NCBI RefSeq assembly: GCF_015207005.2
Contig: NZ_JADEXS020000001.1
Span: 6,781,001-6,845,000 of the forward strand
Direction of reading: 5' to 3'
DNA length: 64,000 nt
Source of the DNA: Desmonostoc muscorum LEGE 12446
GTDB lineage: Bacteria > Cyanobacteriota > Cyanobacteriia > Cyanobacteriales > Nostocaceae
The notes beneath the pieces were generated by a model. That model was not told the DNA's origin. It searched no databases and saw only the letters and a program-made list of their open reading frames with translations. The number at the start of each line of letters is the position of its first letter. Within the stretch, counting starts at the first letter, position 1. Below are positions 9,146 through 16,243 of this stretch, piece by piece. The translations under genes and the position numbers were made by a program.

Positions 9146-9769
9146 ATGAATATGTCTAAAACGCGACCAGTCAATCTTAAACTAGCAGAAAAAGCAATCC
9201 ACCCGGATAAGCCAATTCTAAAGGCAAAGAACGACAAATCGACGGTGGAATGGAAACACAACAACTGGCGAAAGTTAGAAAAACGTGTTTACAAGTTGCA
9301 AAAAAGAATTTACAGAGCCTCATCTCGTGGTGATGTCAAAGCAGTACGCAGACTCCAGAAGACACTGATGAAGTCTTGGTCAGCAAAGGTCTTAGCGGTC
9401 AGAAGGGTAACACAAGACAACCAAGGTAAGAAAACGGCGGGTGTAGACGGCATCAAATCGCTGACTCCAAAGCAACGTTTCACCTTAGTTGCCAAATTAA
9501 AACCAAACTCAAAATGTCGCCCAACTAGGCGGGTATGGATTCCCAAGCCCGGAGGAGAAGAAAAGCGACCATTGGGTATCCCTACAATGTACGACCGAGC
9601 CTTGCAAGCACTTGTCAAGATGGCGTTAGAACCAGAATGGGAAGCGCGATTTGAACCTAACAGTTATGGGTTCAGACCAGGACGCTCATGCCATGATGCA
9701 ATTGAAGCAATATTCATTGCAATCAAGCAAAAGCCAAAATATGTGCTGGATGCTGACATTGCTAAATGC
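9146..9769 (+). pseudogene. I1 reverse transcriptase/maturase, N-terminal fragment
   Basis: 208 residues starting MNMSKTRPVNLKLAEKAI. They contain the cyanobacterial group II RT N-terminal domain, the RT0/RT1 region (KTAGVDGI, WIPKPGGEEKRPLGIPT), RT2 (EPNSYGFRPGRSCHDAI) and the start of RT3 (KYVLDADIAKC). The frame is cut after Cys by the GTGCG of intron I2; intact relatives continue CFD. The other piece of the protein resumes at 12174, but about 130 residues including RT4-RT6 and the YxDD catalytic box are absent. So this maturase cannot be active as polymerase, even after I2 is removed. Confidence 0.9.
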
Positions 9770-10227
9770 GTGCGCCGTGACAGTTAACGCGGTATCCCCA
9801 ACCAAGTTGGGAGAGACTAAGAAGAACGTCTCTAAGTCGACCAACTTACCTGGAGTTGAAAGACAAAAGGGACAACAGCATGTTGGTAAAGCCGGAAATA
9901 GAGAGAAGGCGTTAAAACTAGAGTCCGGCAAGACTTGTGTGACATGGTGAAGCTTAAACTACCTGAAGCCCAATTCTGACGGTATACGCGATTGCCTATT
10001 CCTACAACGCCTAAAAAGGAATAATCGTTTGTGTGTAGTTTTAAACATTTGAACCACACAACTTCTTCAAACGAAGTCAGCCAGCGATGAGATGGCTTAA
10101 CGAATGAATGGGACACCTAAATCACACTGTTACGTACTGAGTTAATAAAGCGCGGGATGACCTACGGGGGGCGATCCCTATGGTTACAGAGTTCCTATAG
10201 TAGTCCGAGGACGGGAAAGCCGCCTAC

Positions 10228-12063
10228 ATGGCGAAGAGGAACAGGTATTCTTCACACTCATATCGAGAGGTACGCGAGATGCGAAACGCCGAAACGATTT
10301 TAAGTGTAATCCGAGACAGAGGCTACCGTGGTTTACCTCTGGATGATATCTACAGACAACTTTTCAACCCCAATTTATACCTCTTGGCGTACAGCCGCAT
10401 CTACAAAAATGATGGGGCAATGACGCAAGGAATTACATCAGAGACTGTTGATGGGATGTCCATCAAAAAGATTGAAAACCTCATAGAGGATATTCGCTAT
10501 GAACGTTTTCGGTGGACACCAGTACGGCGAATTAATATTCCCAAGAAAAATGGAAAAACTCGACCTCTGGGTATTCCCACTTGGAACGATAAATTGATTC
10601 AGGAAGTAATACGTTTAATATTAGAAGCGTACTACGAGCCTCAATTTTCTAACAGCAGTCATGGTTTTCGACAAGAGCGCGGATGCCATACGGCGCTAAC
10701 AGTAATAGACCGTACTTGGCAAGGAACTAAATGGTTTATCGAAGGAGATATTCGCGGTTGCTTTGACAATATAGATCATAAAATCTTAATGTCAACCTTA
10801 CGCGAGACAATCCAAGATAATCGTTTCTTGAGATTGATTGAAAACTTACTCAAGGCAGGTTACTGTGAGCAATGGAAATATTATTCCACCCTGAGCGGAA
10901 CGCCGCAAGGCTCGATTTTATCACCCATACTCGCCAATATCTATCTTGACAAATTCGATAAATTTATCGAACAGATACTCATCCCAGAATATACACTTGG
11001 TAAACATCGGGCAGAAAATCCAGAGTATTCAAAACTCGTAAAACTTGCTTGGTATTACAGGAAAAACGGACAAGTTGATAAAGCGCGTCAACTGGAAATT
11101 AAATACCAGAAAATGCCTTCTAAAAATGTTCGTGACCCTAAATACAGAAGGTTAAATTACGTCCGCTATGCAGACGATTTCCTACTTGGTTTTATTGGCT
11201 CATTCCAAGAGACAAAAGAAATTAAGGAAAAACTCAAGACATTTTTAGCTGACAATCTTCAGTTGGAACTGTCACCAGAAAAGACCCTGATTACTAATGC
11301 TAGGAATGAGGCAGCAAGCTTTCTAGGTTACAAAATTCTAGTCCAATATTCTGACGATAAGCATACCAATGGTAAACGCTCAATCAACGGAATTATTGCA
11401 CTAAGAATCCCAGCAAGACTTATAGAAGAAAAATGTACCCTATACATGAGGAATGGTAAACCCATTCATCGCCCTGAATTAATAAATGATGATGATTTTA
11501 CTATTATCAACATTTACCAATCGGAATTTAGAGGGTATGTACAATTCTATAGCCTTGCCCAAAATATTGCATGGCTGCGAAAACTTCAATGGATTATGTC
11601 GAGTTCGCTGATGAAAACCCTTGCCTGTAAACACAGAACTAGCGTGGCTAAAATCTGCGCCAAGTATAAGAAGACGGTAAAGCTTCCACAAGGCTTGAGA
11701 AAGTGTGTGGAAATAACTGTCCCAGTAGAAGGTAAGAAATCCCTGGTGGCTCGCTTTGGCGGCATCCAATTAAAACGCAACCTAAAAGCAACCATTCTAG
11801 ACCTGCCAACAAATAGAAAGCCCGCGTTCAGAAATGAACTAATTAAACGGCTTCTTGCTTCGGAATGTGAGATTTGCGGGGCAAAAGGTGATATTGAGGT
11901 TCACCATATTCGTGCCCTTAAAGACCTCAAAGCCAAGGGTAGAAAGGAAAAACCGCAATGGATGCAAATTATGTCCGCACGTAGAAGGAAAACTCTCATG
12001 GTTTGCCCTCAATGCCATGATGCAATACACGCTGGTAAACCAACATCTAAACGAGTCTCGTGA
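10228..12063 (+). CDS. Group II intron I2 reverse transcriptase-maturase with HNH endonuclease
   Basis: 611 residues, apparently intact. RT motifs in order: RRINIPKKNGKTRPLGIPT, HGFRQERGCHTAL, WFIEGDIRGCFDNIDH (first catalytic Asp), GTPQGSILSPILANIYLD, and VRYADDFLLGF with the YADD box near residue 314. A long insert sits between RT4 and RT5, and a thumb/maturase X domain follows. The C-terminal HNH domain has CEICG...EVHHIR...CPQCHDAIH, a zinc-bound HNH. It would assist splicing of I2 and drive retrohoming by target-primed reverse transcription; as the only intact RT in the nest it could act in trans on I3. The ATG lies 16 nt after the Shine-Dalgarno-like GAGGACGGG. Confidence 0.93.
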   Translation: MAKRNRYSSHSYREVREMRNAETILSVIRDRGYRGLPLDDIYRQLFNPNLYLLAYSRIYKNDGAMTQGITSETVDGMSIKKIENLIEDIRYERFRWTPVRRINIPKKNGKTRPLGIPTWNDKLIQEVIRLILEAYYEPQFSNSSHGFRQERGCHTALTVIDRTWQGTKWFIEGDIRGCFDNIDHKILMSTLRETIQDNRFLRLIENLLKAGYCEQWKYYSTLSGTPQGSILSPILANIYLDKFDKFIEQILIPEYTLGKHRAENPEYSKLVKLAWYYRKNGQVDKARQLEIKYQKMPSKNVRDPKYRRLNYVRYADDFLLGFIGSFQETKEIKEKLKTFLADNLQLELSPEKTLITNARNEAASFLGYKILVQYSDDKHTNGKRSINGIIALRIPARLIEEKCTLYMRNGKPIHRPELINDDDFTIINIYQSEFRGYVQFYSLAQNIAWLRKLQWIMSSSLMKTLACKHRTSVAKICAKYKKTVKLPQGLRKCVEITVPVEGKKSLVARFGGIQLKRNLKATILDLPTNRKPAFRNELIKRLLASECEICGAKGDIEVHHIRALKDLKAKGRKEKPQWMQIMSARRRKTLMVCPQCHDAIHAGKPTSKRVS

Positions 12064-12078
12064 TAACAGAGTACTGGA

Positions 12079-12113
12079 GAGCCGTGTACCTGGAAATCTC
12101 GTAAGCACGGTTC
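12079..12113 (+). ncRNA. Group II intron I2 domain V
   Basis: A 35-nt hairpin: 5' strand GAGCCGTG with the AGC catalytic triad, a GGAAA-type apical loop, and 3' strand CACGGTTC. It begins 15 nt after the RT stop. A domain VI-like hairpin and the 3' splice site (CTACCCAC) follow. Confidence 0.85.
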
Positions 12114-12173
12114 GGAGGGGGCTAGTTAGAAAAGGAGCTAATAATTGGAAACCTCGCTAGCTAGCTACCCACT

Positions 12174-13093
12174 TTAAATGGCATGGGACTTGAACTTAAA
12201 CCAAGTAAAACGCGCCTTGCCCATACTCTGAATAAATACGAAGGGCAAGAAGCGGGGTTTAATTTCCTGGGGTTTAACGTCAGGCAGTACCCAGTAAGCA
12301 AATACAACACAGGTTGTAATACAAATGGGAAATCTCTTGGTTTCAAGACGCTCATCACCCCCAGCAAAGAAAAGGTCAAGGTGCATTACAAACAAATTGC
12401 CGGAATAATAGAACAGCATAAACCCGCCCCTCAAGCGGCACTGATAGCCCACTTGAATCCAGTCATCACTGGATGGGCTAATTATTTCAGCACAGTAGTC
12501 AGCAAGGAAACGTATTCCGAGCTAGACATGAAAGTGTACCGGAAGCTAAAAAGCTGGGGCAAAAGAAGACATCCGAATAAGTCAGGTAAATGGGTAGCCA
12601 ATAAATACTGGCAAACCATTGACGGGGATAACTGGGTATTTGCAACTCCGCAGGAGGGTAAAAACCCAATGCAACTACTAAAACATAGCGCCACAGAAAT
12701 CAGGCGATATGTGAAGGTTAAAGGCGAAGCCAGTCCTTATGACGGAAACCTTATTTACTGGAGTACAAGAATGGGTAATAACCCCGAAGTCCCAAGGAAA
12801 GTGGCAACACTCCTGAAACGACAGAAAGGTAAATGTGCCCACTGCGGACTATATTTCACAGAATACTCGGTGATAGAAATTGACCATATCATTCCTAAGT
12901 CAAAAGGAGGAAAGAGTGAATATAAAAACCTTCAATTACTACACCGACATTGCCACGATGAAAAGACCGCCTCTGATGGCAGTCTGGGTAACAAATCTGG
13001 CTGTAACAGCGCCAAACCTAAGCCTGAACTAACAGGTAATCGAGGTACTCATGACAAGAGCCTTATTATTGAGGAGCCGGATGAAGCGAAAGT
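12174..13093 (+). pseudogene. I1 reverse transcriptase/maturase, C-terminal fragment
   Basis: Reads LNGMGLELKPSKTRL onward: RT7, the maturase X domain (HLNPVITGWANYFS) and a full HNH endonuclease (CAHCG...IEIDHIIPKSKGG...HRHCHD). It is the C-terminal half of the protein begun at 9146. Frame is lost relative to that piece: direct I2 excision would give CFKWHGT and a stop. At the right end the frame enters domain V of I1 and is cut after EEPDEAK by intron I3. Joining 13093 to 15522 continues V-SRPVLKTSGSREGTA and a stop at 15570, the usual ending for this RT class. The ATG at 12183 does not mark an independent gene. Confidence 0.9.
13074..13093 (+). ncRNA. I1 domain V, 5' part (split by I3)
   Basis: The 20 nt GAGCCGGATGAAGCGAAAGT form the 5' strand, AGC triad and GAAA-type apical loop of I1 domain V. 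The remaining 14 nt (ATCACGTCCGGTTC) lie at 15522-15535. Joined they give exactly 34 nt with GAGCCGGA paired to TCCGGTTC. Intron I3 occupies the break. Confidence 0.88.
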
Positions 13094-13477
13094 GTGCGCC
13101 GTGGTACGCACTGATAGAATTGCCAACACAGTTGGCTGGAGTTTGGGGTAATCGACTCCAAGGCGAACAACTTACCTAGACTCGAAAGAGCGAGGGGACA
13201 AGAGCATGTTCGTAAAGCGGAAAGTAACAGAAGACGTGTATGTTACGGTTCCGCAACGCCTGAACGATATGGTTAAAGCCAAACTGCTTAAACCCTAATA
13301 TCCTGCGGTGGAACTGCACATCCTTCGGTAGCACGTCCGTACACCGATGTTATCGGTAGCCATTAAATCAACTTTCGTTAATGGTACACCCTGACCGATA
13401 AGCGATGAGTAATGAACTCATTCAAGGATATGAGTAGGAACCTAAGTCGTTCTTTATACGTTCATCAGTGACGGAAC

Positions 13478-15440
13478 ATGGGATTGCCTAAAGGACGCGA
13501 GTCCTATGGTGACGGAGTGACAATAGTAGTCGTGGGAGTATCGCCCCACCAGGGAAAACGGGAGAACCGTTTACAGGGCGAAGTGTCACAGGTAATTAGA
13601 TGTAACAGAAATCGAGAGGTACGCGAGATGCGAACAGCCGAAACGATACTGAACATCATACGTGAGCGCGGACAACGTGGGTTGCCAGTAGAAAACGTGT
13701 ATCGACTGCTATATAACCCAGATTTGTACCTACGCGCCTACGCCAAGCTAAACAGCAACGCAGGTGCAATGACACCAGGCGCTACGCTGGAAACAGTGGA
13801 TGGGATGTCCCTGGAGAAAATTAATACCATCATTGAGGCTCTGAGATATGAGCGATATAGATGGACACCAGTGCGACGTATTTACATCCCCAAGAAGAAC
13901 GGTAAATTAAGACCTCTTGGTATGCCTTCCTGGTCAGATAAATTACTTCAAGAAGCAATTCGATCCATACTAGAAGCCTACTATGAGCCTCAGTTTAGCG
14001 AACACTCTCACGGTTTTCGACCCCAACGCGGATGTCATACAGCACTGAAAGAAATTACCCAAAAAGGTCGAGCTACTAAGTGGTTTATCGAAGGAGATAT
14101 CAGCGCGTGTTTTGACAGAATAGACCATTTTATCCTGTTAAAAATACTACAAGATAAAATCCACGACAATCGCTTTATTCGACTAATCAAGGGATTGCTG
14201 GATGCAGGGTATTTAGAAAATTGGAAATACAATTCCACTTATAGCGGGGTTCCGCAGGGTGCAGTTGTAAGCCCAATACTTTCCAATCTGGTGCTAGACA
14301 AATTGGACAAATACGTCGAACAGGAATTAATACCAGCATACACACGAGGTCAACGAAGGAGTGTTTTCCCACCGTACAATGTGCTGACCAAAGCAGCAGC
14401 CAAAGCACGAAAAATAGGAAATTTGTCAGAAGCGCGGAAACTGAGCCAACAGGCACAATCGATTCCGTCCCGTGACCCCAATGACCCAAACTTTCGTCGC
14501 CTTTGGTATACAAGGTATGCCGATGATTTTCTGTTAGGAGTAGTAGGCTCAAAATCTGAAGCTGTGGAAATCAAACAGAAAATTGCTACGTTTCTACGTG
14601 ACTCTTTAAAACTGGAACTCAGTGAAGAAAAGACGCTCGTTACCCATGCTCGTGACGAAGCTGCTAAATTCCTGGGTTATGAAATCCACATACTACACGC
14701 CGATGATAAGCATGACCATCGTGGTCAAAGATGTATCAACGGTAGTGTGGGTCTTCGGGTTCCAAAAAGCGTAATTAAAGACCACTGTGTTAAATATATG
14801 CGCTCTGGGAAGCCTATACACCTGACGCAAAGAGTCAACGATAATGCCTACAGCATAGTTAGCCAGTATCAAGCGGAATATCGAGGATTAGTCCAGTATT
14901 ACCGCATGGCTTACAACCTCCACACTCTCTCCTTACTGAAACGAGTTATGGAGCTTTCTTTAGTAAAAACTTTGGCAAAGAAGTTTAAAACTACATGCCA
15001 GAAAATTTACAGACAGTATCGCACAACCATTGATACCAAAGATGGTACTTACAAGGTATTACAAATTACAATGGAGCGCGATAACAATAAGCCTTTGATA
15101 ACTCATTTTGGTGGTGTCTGTTTGCGATGGAATAAGTGGGTCAAAATAGACGATAACCTGGCTAATCATATCTGGAACGGGCGTAGTGAAGTCATTCAAC
15201 GTCTTTTAGCCCAAAAATGTGAAATTTGCGGAGCAACGGATAATATTGAAGTCCACCATATCCGCAAACTAGCAGACATTAAGCCTCATGGATGTAAAGA
15301 ACGTCCAGAATGGATGGTAAAAAATGTCAGCACGTAAACGAAAAGCCCTCGTGGTTTGTCGTCAGTGTCACGAGAAAATCCAATACGGACGCTACGATGG
15401 TGAAGCTCTCAAACGTTTTGATTACTGGAAAGCTACGTGA
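13478..15440 (+). pseudogene. Group II intron I3 reverse transcriptase-maturase, HNH frameshifted
   Basis: The open frame runs 13478-15337 and is homologous throughout to the I2 RT. RT motifs: IPKKNGKLRPLGMP, HGFRPQRGCHTAL, WFIEGDISACFDRIDH, GVPQGAVVSPILSNLVLD and TRYADDFLLG. The ATG used by I2 (ACATGGCGAAG) is AGG here, so translation would start at GTG 13583, ATG 13628 or the far-upstream 13478. Near 15318-15325 a run of six A shifts the frame: KNVST-stop replaces the expected K-MSARKRKALVVCRQCHEK..., which continues in the other frame to 15440. The second half of the HNH (CRQCH) is therefore lost unless slippage on the A run restores it. RT and maturase regions look intact. Confidence 0.85.
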
Positions 15441-15464
15441 TACGGAAACGGTCATGCGTAGTTT
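15430..15464 (+). ncRNA. Group II intron I3 domain V
   Basis: Hairpin AAGCTACG...CGTAGTTT, 35 nt, with an AGC triad and a GGAAAC apical loop. It overlaps the stop codon of the out-of-frame HNH end at 15438-15440. Base changes relative to the I2 domain V keep the pairing (compensatory A-U for G-C). Confidence 0.75.
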
Positions 15465-15521
15465 GGAGGGGGGTGGTTGGAAAAGTGCCAATACTGGTAA
15501 CTCGCTGGCTACCTACCCTAC

Positions 15522-15576
15522 ATCACGTCCGGTTCTGAAGACGAGCGGTTCTCGTGAGGGAACCGCTTAGTTTAAC
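15522..15576 (+). ncRNA. I1 domain V 3' part, domain VI and 3' splice site
   Basis: ATCACGTCCGGTTC completes I1 domain V. The following GAGCGGTTCTCGTGAGGGAA...CCGC segment folds as domain VI, and the intron ends TTTAAC. The RT stop codon (15568-15570) lies inside domain VI, so coding and ribozyme functions overlap. Confidence 0.8.
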
Positions 15577-16206
15577 ACTGCAACAGTAGCATTTGCTCAA
15601 TTGGGTTGCTCAATGATCTGTTTGGAACCCAACCCAGATTTTTTCCAGTTAGCTCAACATAATTGTCAACCGTATTCTAATGTAAAGATTGAAAACACAT
15701 CCTTTGAAGAGTGGGAACTCAAGCCATTTGAATTTGATGCCGTTTTAGCAGCTAGTTCTTTTCATTGGATATCACCGGAAGTAGGATATCCGAAAGCCGC
15801 AAATGCTTTAAAAGAAACTGGCTACTTAATTTTGTTGTGGAACAAAGAACTTCAACCCAACTACGAAGTATACCAAAGTTTATCCCAAATATATCAATTA
15901 CATACTCCATCTCTCGATCGCTATGAAGACCGAGAAACTCAAGAATATATCTTGAGAGAATTAGGAAATATGGCTATTGATTCCGGGCAATTCAAAAACC
16001 TAATATCCGGAAACTTTGTATCAAAAGTAACATACACTGTTGATGAATATTTAACACTTTTAAACACTTATTCGGCATACATAAAATTAGATCCACATAG
16101 CAAAAAGTCTTTATTTTCAGCATTGAAACATCGCATCGAAGATGATTTTGAAGGTAGTTTGCAACTTTCGTATATCTCTGCTTTTCACATAGCCCAAAAA
16201 GTATAA
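15577..16206 (+). CDS. Methyltransferase, 3' exon
   Basis: 209 residues continuing the gene begun at 8379: TATVAFAQLGCSMICLEPNPDFF (end of motif I, strand 2 acidic residue), then FDAVLAASSFHWIS and LKETGYLILLWNKE (motifs II/III). Reading from 15577 is the same frame as an internal ATG at 15601, but a protein starting there would lack SAM-binding motif I. Full function requires removal of all 7003 intron nt. The C-terminus (ISAFHIAQKV) looks natural, so the host gene itself is not decayed, which argues that splicing still occurs or was lost only recently. Confidence 0.9.
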   Translation, partial: TATVAFAQLGCSMICLEPNPDFFQLAQHNCQPYSNVKIENTSFEEWELKPFEFDAVLAASSFHWISPEVGYPKAANALKETGYLILLWNKELQPNYEVYQSLSQIYQLHTPSLDRYEDRETQEYILRELGNMAIDSGQFKNLISGNFVSKVTYTVDEYLTLLNTYSAYIKLDPHSKKSLFSALKHRIEDDFEGSLQLSYISAFHIAQKV

Positions 16207-16243
16207 GTATCAAATTTTTGCATCCTCAGAAGTTCTGCCCCGG

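Larger units (their letters stand above)
9770..12172 (+). mobile_element. Inner group II intron I2, inserted in the I1 RT gene
   Basis: 2403 nt beginning GTGCGCCGTG and ending CTACCCAC. A 458-nt ribozyme 5' portion is followed by an RT-HNH gene (10228-12063), then a 35-nt domain V and a domain VI hairpin. The 5' end closely matches that of I3 (GTGCGCCGTGG) and the encoded proteins are homologous, so I2 and I3 belong to one lineage that differs from I1. The flanking exons are not contiguous in the RT family, which implies a deletion or recombination associated with this intron. Confidence 0.88.
13094..15521 (+). mobile_element. Inner group II intron I3, inserted in domain V of I1
   Basis: 2428 nt beginning GTGCGCCGTGG and ending CTACCCTAC. 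It contains a ribozyme 5' region, an RT-HNH gene of the same family as that of I2, a 35-nt domain V (15430-15464), and a domain VI hairpin (CTGG...CTGGCTACC). Its excision rejoins both the 34-nt domain V of I1 and the last 17 codons of the I1 RT frame, which fixes both splice sites to the base. Confidence 0.9.
8574..15576 (+). mobile_element. Outer group II intron I1 (twintron host)
   Basis: 7003 nt inserted between the Gly and Thr codons of methyltransferase motif I. The 5' end is GTGCG; the 3' end is a D6-like hairpin (GCGGTTC...GAACCGC) then TTAGTTTAAC, with a candidate branch A eight nt from the end. About 570 nt of ribozyme domains I-III precede its RT reading frame (start 9146). Its domain V reads GAGCCGGATGAAGCGAAAGT at 13074-13093 and resumes at 15522-15535. 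Two further group II introns are nested within it (I2 at 9770-12172, I3 at 13094-15521). Without them I1 would be about 2.17 kb, short for its class because part of the RT is missing. Confidence 0.9.

Noticed and set aside
9651..9950. Alternative-frame ORF near the start of I2
   Set aside because: It overlaps conserved RT codons in another phase and crosses the I2 splice site; no protein-like features.
12183..13151. A complete 322-residue RT/HNH gene starting at ATG 12183
   Set aside because: It begins in the middle of the RT fold and its last ~19 codons read into the 5' end of intron I3; it is the C-terminal fragment of the I1 RT.
15310..15570. Separate 86-residue protein after the I3 RT
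   Set aside because: Its first part is the wrong phase of the HNH region and its end is the last 16 codons of the I1 RT; it spans an intron boundary.
15601..16206. Independent methyltransferase starting at 15601
   Set aside because: It would lack motif I; the frame is continuous upstream to 15577 and completes the 5' exon at 8379-8573.
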